Under the pieces are notes generated by a model. It was given only the letters and a program-made list of their open reading frames with translations, was not told the origin of the DNA and made no database searches. Below are positions 24,577 through 32,431 of a stretch of 64,000 nucleotides of DNA, one piece after another. Location of the stretch: assembly GCA_002083365.1 (NCBI GenBank), contig LVWS01000008.1, positions 1 to 64,000 on the forward strand. Direction: 5' to 3'. The translations under genes and the position numbers were made by a program. Within the stretch, counting starts at the first letter, position 1, and every line of letters begins with the position of its first letter. The DNA is from Nitrospira sp. SG-bin1 (GTDB lineage Bacteria; Nitrospirota; Nitrospiria; Nitrospirales; Nitrospiraceae).

Positions 24577-25320
24577 TTAGACCCCGACTGCCATACGGAC
24601 TGGATGGACGGTTTCCTCAATGCCATACGGTCCTGTGGAATTCACCCGCTCCGGATCGACATACGTCCCGAACAAACGATCCCACACCGTAAACAGAACC
24701 CCAAAATTCGCCCCGGCCTTTCCAATTTCCTTCAGATGATGCACACGATGATAGCGAGGCGTGACGAAAAACCACTCCAGTTTGCTTGATTGCCAAGTGA
24801 CGTTCATGTGCATCCAGTTATTGGTCAGAACCAACATGTAGGAGTAGAGAGGGAAAAATAACGCAGGCACCGGTTTGAGCAGCGGGAACGCCAAGAGATA
24901 CGGGATATTCGCGAGGACGATTTGTGGAAAGCTCGCCCGGACACCGGCCAGCCAATAGAGTTCGGTGGGGGCATGGTGCCAACGATGGATCGGCCAGCCC
25001 GGCGATGTATGCCAGAACCGATGCATCCAGTATGCGATTCCGTCAATGGCGACGAGAAAGACCACCAACCTGACACCGAACGGCAGTGCCTGCCAGCGCC
25101 AATAGGAATAGGATGGAAACGGGATTCGGCTGGTTACCTGCAAGGCTAAGGCAAAAAACACCTGATAGGTAGTGAAGGCGGCTCCATCCTGCAGCAGCAC
25201 CTGGAGATAGGGCACCGGGCGTGTCGACCACCAATATTCGGCGGCAAAGAAGAGCAGGCCAATCCCCCAGTAGGTGGCCAGCCAATCCAGCACAAAGACA
25301 TTCGCAAGCAGATCAAGCAT
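24577..25320 (-). CDS. Fatty acid hydroxylase/sterol desaturase family membrane protein
   Basis: This di-iron membrane enzyme hydroxylates or desaturates a lipid. The histidine boxes are complete: HRFWH, HRWHH and, after two further TM segments, RYHRVHHLKEIGKAGANFG. Several hydrophobic helices surround them. The length of 247 residues is normal. The fragment at 21-251 resembles its N terminus. Substrate unknown; such genes in bacteria act on hopanoids, carotenoids or fatty acids. Confidence 0.87.
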   Translation of the reverse strand: MLDLLANVFVLDWLATYWGIGLLFFAAEYWWSTRPVPYLQVLLQDGAAFTTYQVFFALALQVTSRIPFPSYSYWRWQALPFGVRLVVFLVAIDGIAYWMHRFWHTSPGWPIHRWHHAPTELYWLAGVRASFPQIVLANIPYLLAFPLLKPVPALFFPLYSYMLVLTNNWMHMNVTWQSSKLEWFFVTPRYHRVHHLKEIGKAGANFGVLFTVWDRLFGTYVDPERVNSTGPYGIEETVHPVRMAVGV

Positions 25321-25501
25321 GACGGAGACTTAGGAACATAGCTTTAGAGGGACATGCGCAACGGCGGCGCAGAGAATCTGCTTATCTTGAAATCTCCGGT
25401 CAAGCCGGTAGGCCTACATACATAGGCTTGAACTTTTCTGGCCGCGAAAAGTGTTTTCATCACTACACAACCATGGCAAGAAGATTGATGCGCACATAAC
25501 C

Positions 25502-26593
25502 TTACACATTGAAGCGGAAATACACGATGTCCGCTTCTTTGATCACGTAATCTTTGCCTTCGAGGCGGAACAAGCCCTTCTCTTTCACCTTGGCCTCAGA
25601 TCCACAGGCCAGCAGATCGTCGTAGTGATAGACCTCGGCACGGATGAAGCCCCGCTCCATGTCGGAGTGGATCTTGCCTGCCGCTTGTGGCGCCTTCATA
25701 CCTTTTGGAATCGGCCAGGCGCGAGACTCTACTTCGCCGGCAGTGAAAAAGGTAATCAGATCCAGCAAGGTATAAGCTTCACGCGTCAATCTAACGAGTC
25801 CCGATTCAGTGAGTCCCATTTCGTTCAGGAAGTCGGCTCGTTCACTCTCCGGTAAAGAGGACAGCTCCGCCTCGAGCTGCCCACAGATGGTCACCACACG
25901 GGCGCCTCGCTTGGCGGCAAAGTCGCGTACGGTCTGAACCATGGCTTCGTCGGCATTTTTCCCTTCTGACACGTTCGCCACGAACAGGACCGGCTTGGCG
26001 GAGAGCAGCTGACATTCGCTGAGAATCACCCGTTCTTCCGCGCTGTACTCTCGGTTGCCCAACCACTCGCCTTTGTCGAGCAAACCGATGAGCCTGGCAA
26101 GAAACTCCACTTCAAAAGCAGCCTTTTTGTCGCCGGCCCGGACTTTCTTCTCGGTCTTTTGTTTTCGCCGATCGAGCGTCTCTAAGTCGGACAGCATGAG
26201 TTCGGTTTCGATCACACCGATGTCGCGCAGCGGATCTATCCCGCCACTGACATGCACGACATCCGTACTTTGAAAACAGCGGACCACATGGAGCAACGCA
26301 TCGACTTCGCGGATATGGCCAAGGAATTGATTGCCAAGGCCCTCGCCTTTGCTGGCCCCTTCGACCAGCCCGGCGATATCCCGCACTTCCAGCGTGCTGT
26401 AGGTGGTTTTCTTCGAAGCGAACAGCTCGGTCAACTTGATCAGCCGAGGATCCGGCACCAGGGCAATACCGGTGTTCGGATCGACGGTCGCGAACGGATA
26501 GTTCGCCGCCAGGGCGCCGCCGCCGGTCAGCGCATTGAAGACCGTCGTCTTCCCGACATTCGGCAAGCCGATCATGCCGCAACAGAGTCCCAT
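25502..26593 (-). CDS. ychF: Ribosome-binding ATPase YchF (Obg-like)
   Basis: YchF is an Obg-family P-loop protein that prefers ATP and binds ribosomes. The P-loop is GLPNVGKTTVFNALT, the switch region ends VRDIAGLVEGASKGEGLGNQFLGHIREVDALLHVVRCF, and the non-canonical specificity motif is LFVANVSEG in place of NKxD. A TGS-like C-terminal part (FFTAGEVESRAWPIPKGMKAPQAAGKIHSDMERGFIRAEV) completes the 363 residues. It overlaps the upstream pth by one base; pth-ychF pairing is very common. Confidence 0.96.
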   Translation of the reverse strand: MGLCCGMIGLPNVGKTTVFNALTGGGALAANYPFATVDPNTGIALVPDPRLIKLTELFASKKTTYSTLEVRDIAGLVEGASKGEGLGNQFLGHIREVDALLHVVRCFQSTDVVHVSGGIDPLRDIGVIETELMLSDLETLDRRKQKTEKKVRAGDKKAAFEVEFLARLIGLLDKGEWLGNREYSAEERVILSECQLLSAKPVLFVANVSEGKNADEAMVQTVRDFAAKRGARVVTICGQLEAELSSLPESERADFLNEMGLTESGLVRLTREAYTLLDLITFFTAGEVESRAWPIPKGMKAPQAAGKIHSDMERGFIRAEVYHYDDLLACGSEAKVKEKGLFRLEGKDYVIKEADIVYFRFNV

Positions 26594-27186
26594 TAATTTG
26601 CACCCTCCCCTTCGTCGACGGCCTTTTCTCTGATATTAAACTGATTCATCGCCGCGTCCGGCCCTCGATGAATCAAACATTCCAGGGCATCGACGGCCCG
26701 TTCGAGGCACGGTTCAAAGACGCCCATCTCATCCTTGCGAACCGGTTCTAACACATAGTCGGCGGAGTCCCGGCCCGGGGCCGGGCGGCCGATTCCCACC
26801 TTCAACCGCACAAATTGCGGCGTTCCAATGGCCTCGATGATGGACTTGATGCCGTTGTGTCCTCCGTGACCGCCGGCCGGCTTGATCCGCAATCGCCCTG
26901 GCTCCAAGTCAAGATCGTCGTGTATGACGATGAGCTCGTTGGGCGTGATGGCGAATTCCCGGAGGAGGCCTTTCACGGGAGGACCGGAACAGTTCATCCA
27001 GTCGAGCAGGCCCGCCAGCTCGACCAACTTCCCTCCCAGCCGTCCGGAACCTCGTTGAGCTGTGCCGCGCGGTGAGAGTCGGATCGACCATCGAGCGGCA
27101 GCCCGCTCGATGATCCACATGCCGACATTGTGACGGGTCTGGGCATAGGCTTTGCCGGGATTGCCCAGTCCAACGAGCAGATGCAA
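26593..27186 (-). CDS. pth: Peptidyl-tRNA hydrolase
   Basis: Pth frees tRNA from stalled peptidyl-tRNA. The sequence opens LLVGLGNPGKAYAQTRHNVGMWIIERAA with the catalytic histidine in RHNVG, then a conserved asparagine region (WMNCSGPPVKGLL), VIHDDLDLEPGRLRIKPAGGHGGHNGIKSI and FVRLKVGIGRP. The 197 residues are normal. It lies between rplY and ychF, a conserved trio. Confidence 0.95.
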   Translation of the reverse strand: MHLLVGLGNPGKAYAQTRHNVGMWIIERAAARWSIRLSPRGTAQRGSGRLGGKLVELAGLLDWMNCSGPPVKGLLREFAITPNELIVIHDDLDLEPGRLRIKPAGGHGGHNGIKSIIEAIGTPQFVRLKVGIGRPAPGRDSADYVLEPVRKDEMGVFEPCLERAVDALECLIHRGPDAAMNQFNIREKAVDEGEGAN

Positions 27187-27188
27187 CG

Positions 27189-27968
27189 TTACTTCTTCTT
27201 TTCGGCTTCTTTCTTTTCAGCCTTCGGAGCAGCCGCGGCTTCTTTCTTCTCGCCTGCCTTCGCTTCACCGGCAGGCGCTGCGGCACCCGCCTTGGCCGGC
27301 TCGGCGCCCGCTTCGGTCCCGGCCGCTTCCTTTCCCTTGGCCATCACTTCAGGCTCTCCTGGAGCCCCGGCGCCGCTGGTGAGCAAGGCCTCGAGTTTGG
27401 CATCCGTCATCGGCGCGGCGACGCTGACGACCATTTGATCGGGATCATCCAAGAAACGGATCCCTTCACGCGCTCCGATTTCTTTCACATGAATGCCGTT
27501 GCCGATGGTCAAGGCCGATGCATCGACCTCGATGTGATCCGGCAATACGGCAGGAAGACATTCGACATGCACGTCACGCATATTATGGTGTAGCACGCCG
27601 CCCTCTTTGACGCCGGCCGGAATCCCCCCGATAACCTTGATGGGAACCTTTACGCGAATCGGCTTGCTCATGGAAATCTCAAAGAGATCCGCGTGCAGGA
27701 CGACTCCGGTCACGGGGTCCACCTGATAATCGCGTAAGAGGGCCGTGCGATTCGGTTTGGATTTGGCACCGGTGACCGTGAGCGAAATCAGTGCGGTACT
27801 GCCCGCGTGAGACTTAAGGATCTTGGTGAGCTCGTCTGGATTGACGGTCAGCAAGAGACATTCCCCCTGGCCATAGAGTACTGCCGGGATTTTTCCCGCC
27901 CGCCGCATGGACCGTGCGGCTCCTTTTCCCGCTTGCTCTCGTACTGCCACTGCCAAATCGAATTTCAT
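27189..27968 (-). CDS. rplY: 50S ribosomal protein L25/general stress protein Ctc
   Basis: This is the two-domain L25 (TL5/Ctc type) that binds 5S rRNA. The N-terminal domain includes GKIPAVLYGQGECLLLTV and LLRDYQVDPVTGVVLHADLFEI; the second domain follows (VPIKVIGGIPAGVKEGGVLHHNMRDVHVECLPAVLPDHIEVD). After about residue 195 comes a low-complexity tail rich in Ala, Glu and Lys that ends EKKEAEKKK, longer than in most relatives. It heads the rplY-pth-ychF operon. Confidence 0.93.
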   Translation of the reverse strand: MKFDLAVAVREQAGKGAARSMRRAGKIPAVLYGQGECLLLTVNPDELTKILKSHAGSTALISLTVTGAKSKPNRTALLRDYQVDPVTGVVLHADLFEISMSKPIRVKVPIKVIGGIPAGVKEGGVLHHNMRDVHVECLPAVLPDHIEVDASALTIGNGIHVKEIGAREGIRFLDDPDQMVVSVAAPMTDAKLEALLTSGAGAPGEPEVMAKGKEAAGTEAGAEPAKAGAAAPAGEAKAGEKKEAAAAPKAEKKEAEKKK

Positions 27969-28009
27969 GATCTTCCTCCGTCTCTCTCTGCTTCTTACGC
28001 AGCGCTTAG

Positions 28010-28133
28010 CAGGATGCTGAAAAAGTCCGCCAGCGGCGTTCTCGCATCGCTCAGAGATCTCAACGTACCGAAGCGTACGCCTCGCCTCTTCGTTCGCTGC
28101 GGCCTTGCTGGACAGCCTTTTTTGAGCATCCTG
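28010..28133. repeat. 124 bp two-fold symmetric intergenic repeat (MITE/REP-like)
   Basis: The ends CAGGATGCTGAAAAAG (from 28010) and the matching complement ending at 28133 form a terminal inverted repeat of about 25 bases with few mismatches. A smaller hairpin, CGTAC (28064-28068) with GTACG (28075-28079), is centred on exactly the same symmetry point (28071.5). The sequence lies between rplY and prs and encodes nothing. It looks like a member of an abundant palindromic intergenic family; no second copy is in this window. Confidence 0.6.
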
Positions 28134-28204
28134 AAGTTTATTCTCGCCTTAACATCGTACGGACCAGGCATATTGTTGGCATCAACCGAGTTTTACGAAG
28201 CCTG

Positions 28205-29146
28205 CTAGGCGAATAGTGAACTCACCGACTCATCTTCATGGATCCGTCTGATGGCTTCGCCCAGCAGAGGCGCCACCGACAATTGATGTAACTTCGGACA
28301 GACCAGCTCTTTCCCCCGTAGCGGAATCGTGTTGGTCACCACCACTTGAGAGAGACATGACGCCTGTAATCGTTCCAGAGCCGGCCCCGACAGTACCGGG
28401 TGAGTGCAAGCCGTCATGACCTCCCGAGCGCCGTGATCCAGACAGGCCTGAGCGCCTTGAACAATGGTGCCCGCCGTATCGATCATGTCATCGAGGAGCA
28501 GCACGTGTTTCTCTTGCACGTCCCCGATGATATTCATGATTTGCGCTTGGTTGGGGCCTTCACGTCGCTTGTCGATGATGGCCAGGTTGGCCTGCAGGCG
28601 CTTGGCAAATGCCCTGGCGCGTTCCACACCGCCCGCATCGGGCGAGACGACGACCAAATCCGTGATCTGTTTCTTGATTATATAGTCCAGCAAGACCGGG
28701 AGCGCATAGAGGTGGTCCACCGGCACATTGAAAAATCCCTGAATTTGACCGGCATGAAGATCCATCGATAGGACACGATCGGCCCCGGCGGTCGTCATCA
28801 AGTCCGCGACCAACTTCGCGGTAATGGGGACGCGCGGTTGATCCTTGCGATCCTGACGAGCATATCCGAAATAGGGAATGACGGCCGTGATACGGTTGGC
28901 CGACGAACGTTTCAACGCATCGATGATGATCAGCAATTCCATCAAGGAATCGTTGACCGGCTGACAACAGGACTGGACGACGAACACGTCGGCGCCGCGC
29001 ACGTTTTCGTCGATCTTGACTCGAATCTCCCCATCGCTGAACGAGGAGACGGTCGCTTCACCCAGCTTCTGCCCAAGATAGGCGCAGATCTCGTGAGCAA
29101 GCGCAAGATTGGCATTGCCAGAGAAAATTTTCAGTTCCCTGTTCAT
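28205..29146 (-). CDS. prs: Ribose-phosphate pyrophosphokinase
   Basis: Prs makes PRPP for nucleotides, histidine and tryptophan. The 313-residue protein has IFSGNANLALAHEICAYLGQKLG, VFVVQSCCQPVNDSLMELL, IPYFGYARQDRKDQPRVPITAKLVADLM (ATP and Mg region), VVSPDAGGVERARAFAKRL and the PRPP loop VLLLDDMIDTAGTI. Full length and conventional. It stands alone in a leftward direction; the 240 bases upstream up to 29386 hold no gene I can see. Confidence 0.96.
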   Translation of the reverse strand: MNRELKIFSGNANLALAHEICAYLGQKLGEATVSSFSDGEIRVKIDENVRGADVFVVQSCCQPVNDSLMELLIIIDALKRSSANRITAVIPYFGYARQDRKDQPRVPITAKLVADLMTTAGADRVLSMDLHAGQIQGFFNVPVDHLYALPVLLDYIIKKQITDLVVVSPDAGGVERARAFAKRLQANLAIIDKRREGPNQAQIMNIIGDVQEKHVLLLDDMIDTAGTIVQGAQACLDHGAREVMTACTHPVLSGPALERLQASCLSQVVVTNTIPLRGKELVCPKLHQLSVAPLLGEAIRRIHEDESVSSLFA

Positions 29147-29386
29147 CGGACTTTCCTGAACCGTTCGTCGTCCTATAACGCGCTGGATTCTCTAGTGGTT
29201 CTTGTGCGGAGAGCGGCGCCGGCCTTCCGCGCCCGACCTTCTCATTCACTGCACACACGACCGGAGCAGCCACTCAAGGGGAGAAACTGTATCGGAAATT
29301 GCGGGTCTCTGTCAATAAACGACTGTCGGATCATCTGGCCAAGGCACAATGCCCATGGTAGTCTCTAAGTAGCTCAAGAGGGAGCC

Positions 29387-29863
29387 ATGCAGGCAGAAAC
29401 CTTCCGAGGGCGACTGTCGCAAGCCTTAATTTTTGCTGGATGTCTGGCGTGCGCCCTTTTGCCCTTACCCTCCATAGCCGAAACCCTCCAAGTGCCGTGG
29501 GAATGTTCCAACTACTCAGGCGACGCTCAGACCCGTTGCGTGAACGCCTTCCTGGAAGCGCAACAGAAGAAGATTGCGGAGCTCGAAGGAAAACTTCAGG
29601 CGCAACAGAGCGCCGTCAGCCAACTCAAGGATCAGCTGGATCGACAAACCACGGCCACAACCGACCTGCAACGCCAACTTGCCGAGCGGCCCGCCACCTC
29701 CATGGTTCCGTTCCCTTACCCCTACCCGTATTCCTATGGCTATCCCCTGGGCCTCGGGCTGGGGTTGGGACTTCATTTTGGAAGTTCAGGAATCTACGCT
29801 TCTCCCCTTTACCGTCCCTGGTGGGGCCCACGACACTACGGGTATTGGGGGTATCGCTGGTAA
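29387..29863 (+). CDS. Small secreted coiled-coil protein with Pro/Tyr/Gly-rich tail
   Basis: The 158-residue protein has a signal peptide (RLSQALIFAGCLACALLPLPSIAE), a Cys pair in the mature start (WECSNYSGDAQTRCVNAF), a coiled coil at about residues 55-105 (KIAELEGKLQAQQSAVSQLKDQLDRQT...) and a tail rich in proline, tyrosine, glycine and tryptophan (FPYPYPYSYGYPLGLGLGLGLHFG ... WWGPRHYGYWGYRW). A GAGGGAG element precedes the ATG. I do not recognise a family; an envelope location is likely. Confidence 0.7.
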   Translation: MQAETFRGRLSQALIFAGCLACALLPLPSIAETLQVPWECSNYSGDAQTRCVNAFLEAQQKKIAELEGKLQAQQSAVSQLKDQLDRQTTATTDLQRQLAERPATSMVPFPYPYPYSYGYPLGLGLGLGLHFGSSGIYASPLYRPWWGPRHYGYWGYRW

Positions 29864-30078
29864 AGTTTTCGAAAACGATCGGCATTCGCTTACCGTGCCG
29901 ACTCAGCCGTTCTTGTTCAGATCGGTCTTTTCGTTGACAAGTCGCCTCCGGACACATAGCCTGCTGCGTAGCACCACTGGACTCACGAGAGAGCACGTCG
30001 ATCGGTTCGACGCCAAAGAGTCTGATTTCCATCGTCTCGCAGACAGAGAAGAACTGCCACGAGACACAAGGATACACG

Positions 30079-30438
30079 ATGGTCATTCGGAAATTCCCCC
30101 GGTTTCCGGTTGCGATCCCCAGCACGTTGGTTCAGAGAGACAAACTCCGCTACAACGCGTCCGTGAAGGATCTCTCGTTGAAAGGCTGCCGATTGGAGAG
30201 CGTCGTTCAGCCCTTTACCGGCATGCAGGTGGAATTACTCATTGAATTGCCCGGCGAAGCGACACCCATCCACATTAGCAAAGGAACCGTCCGCTGGTCC
30301 GGATCGCAAGGCATCGGAGTCGAATTTTTAACCGTGGCGCCCCCTGAACAAGAACGACTCAAGCGGGTGGTCGAACAACTTTCCGTCACATCGGGGCAAG
30401 CCCTCATCGTTCCCAAAGGCGAGTTGCCGAAGTTGTGA
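30079..30438 (+). CDS. PilZ-domain protein
   Basis: PilZ domains bind cyclic di-GMP. The two binding motifs are present: the arginine motif (RKFPRF at residues 4-9) and DLSLKGCRLE for D/NxSxxG. The protein is a single domain of 119 residues with no partner domain, so it probably acts as a diffusible c-di-GMP receptor. AAGGA lies seven bases before the ATG. The 215 bases between this gene and the previous one show nothing clear. The target process is unknown. Confidence 0.85.
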   Translation: MVIRKFPRFPVAIPSTLVQRDKLRYNASVKDLSLKGCRLESVVQPFTGMQVELLIELPGEATPIHISKGTVRWSGSQGIGVEFLTVAPPEQERLKRVVEQLSVTSGQALIVPKGELPKL

Positions 30439-30625
30439 GCGGTTTCCGCTCCATGCAAGTCTTTCCTTCATCCTGATATTTCTCCTCCGATATTCTTTGG
30501 TCAGGACTTGACGAAAGTCCTCTCACATTACCGGCTCGGCCAATTTTCCGATGCAGCGACAAAGCAAGAAGATGTGTCAGAATCTTTACGGATGGGACTA
30601 AACGTCCTCACACATGGGTAGCCCG

Positions 30626-31168
30626 CTAGAACCCCGGTTTATCCGGCAGGCTGGCGAGGTAGAGTGGAAATTCGCCGTTCTTGGCGTCGGCGACGTAGCG
30701 TCTCAAGGCTTCACCGACCACGGGGAACGCGATGGTCTCCCAGGGAATCTCCGAGAGAGGGAACAGCCGTACCTCCAAACTTTCCTGCCCCGCTTGAAAG
30801 GCAGGCGTTTTCATTCGGCCACGGAACACCAGGTAGACCTGCCCGATATTGGGCAGGCTCAGCACCGCATAGAGTCCGGTAATCATGACATCGGCCTGCG
30901 CCTCTTCCTGTGTTTCACGCACGGCCGCGTGCTCGGTGCTTTCCCCCAGCTCCATGAACCCTGCCGGAAAGGTCCAGAGGCCGAGTCGCGGCTCGATCGC
31001 GCGGCGACATAAGAGGATTTGGTCTTCCCATTCCGGAATACAGCCAGCCACGATTTTGGGGTTGTGGTAGTGAATGCTCTCGCACTGATCACACACATGG
31101 CGAGGCAGATTGTCGCCGAGCGGAACCTTATGCGTCACCCGTGCGCCGCAATGGCTGCAATAATTCAT
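30626..31168 (-). CDS. Nudix hydrolase with N-terminal zinc ribbon
   Basis: Nudix enzymes split nucleoside diphosphates linked to another group. The N-terminal zinc ribbon (YCSHCGARV ... HVCDQCESIHYHNPK) is followed by the Nudix box GFMELGESTEHAAVRETQEEAQA. The arrangement resembles the NADH pyrophosphatase-related family and ADP-ribose hydrolases. The frame opens at 31180; the ATG at 31168 (MNYCSHCG) is a plausible start because it sits right at the ribbon. Substrate unknown. Confidence 0.85.
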   Translation of the reverse strand: MNYCSHCGARVTHKVPLGDNLPRHVCDQCESIHYHNPKIVAGCIPEWEDQILLCRRAIEPRLGLWTFPAGFMELGESTEHAAVRETQEEAQADVMITGLYAVLSLPNIGQVYLVFRGRMKTPAFQAGQESLEVRLFPLSEIPWETIAFPVVGEALRRYVADAKNGEFPLYLASLPDKPGF

Positions 31169-31325
31169 CACCACGCGCATCGCGGATCCTCGTTACGAAT
31201 CGGACAGGAGCCGCACACGAACCAATGGTCTGCGCATTGACTCACCGTTAGACTTCTCGCATGATCCCATGTCACGGAGCAAGGATTGATTGAACTCCAC
31301 CTCCCGGCACGGTGCAGGCGGAAGG

Positions 31326-32156
31326 TCAGGGCCCCAACTGATCGACACTGATGGTGACGTCGAACCCACCCTGGTTATTGGTCAGGTCATTGTCACCGTC
31401 ATTCAGACAAAACTCCAGAGGCCCGCTGGCCGTCGTGGTGAACTGCACATTGGTTCCTCCTTGAACCACCTGCGATCCGATTCGAAACACGACGGAGTAC
31501 TCTCTCAGGCCGGGAAAGGGAAAGCGGGAATCGGCAACTGTCCCAGGTCTGCCATCCGCATCGTGGACGCAGCCCCATGCGAAACAGCCGAAGTTGATGC
31601 CCCTGAAAGTGACACCTGGCGTCGGACTAAAGGTGACCGGTGCCAATGAAACATGTACCAGCATGCGTAGAATCATGCCAGGCAAGCCGGCGACTGTTTG
31701 GCAGACACCGGTTGTGCCGGGCGGGGCCGGCTGGGCCCAACCTATCCTTCTCTCGCTGGGGCTCGCATTGAACCGTCCCCTGATCTTGCCTTCGCAGCCC
31801 ACACCTTCCACCGTGACGGTCTTCCCACCGCCCCAACCGCTGTAGACATGACGCAGATAGCGGGTCTCGATATTCGAGGTCTCGAACTCAATGCGCCGAC
31901 CTTGCACAGGAGCGACGTTTAGCTCAATCGTTCCGTCTCCCCAATCCACATTGACACTTTGGCACGTTCCTCTGCCATCCAGTACGAATAATTGCGGGGA
32001 TCCCAACCCAATCGACGAGGCACTATCACCCAATCTGATTCCTTGGAGGAGGTTGACGGTACCGTTGATCGTAGTGCAGCCATTCAGAACAGGCACGGCT
32101 GCCATGAACAGCAGGACGCCGAGCCATGTCGCGCGGAAAGACTCCAGTCCATTCAT
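31326..32156 (-). CDS. Predicted lipoprotein, function unknown
   Basis: The 276-residue product has a lipoprotein signal ending in the lipobox VLNGC with Cys27. The mature part is mostly beta: VNVDWGDGTIELNVAP and the following RYLRHVYSGWGGGKTVTVEG resemble a PKD-like/Ig-like module, and the C terminus ends with FCLNDGDNDLTNNQGGFDVTISVDQLGP, likely a calcium-binding-like acidic turn. No enzyme motif is seen. It stands alone upstream of lon in the opposite direction; nothing can be said of its role beyond surface or periplasmic location. Confidence 0.65.
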   Translation of the reverse strand: MNGLESFRATWLGVLLFMAAVPVLNGCTTINGTVNLLQGIRLGDSASSIGLGSPQLFVLDGRGTCQSVNVDWGDGTIELNVAPVQGRRIEFETSNIETRYLRHVYSGWGGGKTVTVEGVGCEGKIRGRFNASPSERRIGWAQPAPPGTTGVCQTVAGLPGMILRMLVHVSLAPVTFSPTPGVTFRGINFGCFAWGCVHDADGRPGTVADSRFPFPGLREYSVVFRIGSQVVQGGTNVQFTTTASGPLEFCLNDGDNDLTNNQGGFDVTISVDQLGP

Positions 32157-32361
32157 GCCTCACCTCCTGATAGCATCATCGTGGGAACTCTCTAACTGAC
32201 CGAGCAATGGTACGTCGACCTGTTTACAAGAGCCGATAGGCTGAGCATGGATAGCACAAACGTGCGTGGCTTTCCATGGGCCCTTGGATCACGTGGATGG
32301 AGATACCGAACCATGGGTCCTTCTCCGTTCATTAGTTCCTGTTAATCGCACATTCCCGCCT

Positions 32362-32401
32362 CTTGACTTCCACGATCGGCAACCTATCAGGCTGTTATAA
32401 T
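32362..32401 (+). promoter_or_regulatory. lon promoter: extended -10 and possible heat-shock element
   Basis: TGT-TATAAT at 32393-32401 is a perfect extended -10 box 31 bases before the lon ATG. CTTGAC (32362-32367) and CCTATCAG (32383-32390), 15 bases apart, loosely fit a sigma-32-type promoter, which would suit lon. The heat-shock reading is uncertain. Confidence 0.45.
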
Positions 32402-32431
32402 GTTGTGAACCCTCAGGAAGGATGGACTCCA

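Noticed and set aside
25432..25452. Seven-base hairpin ACTTTTC/GAAAAGT downstream of ychF as terminator
   Set aside because: No U-tract follows on the ychF strand and the stem is AT-rich, so I did not call a terminator.
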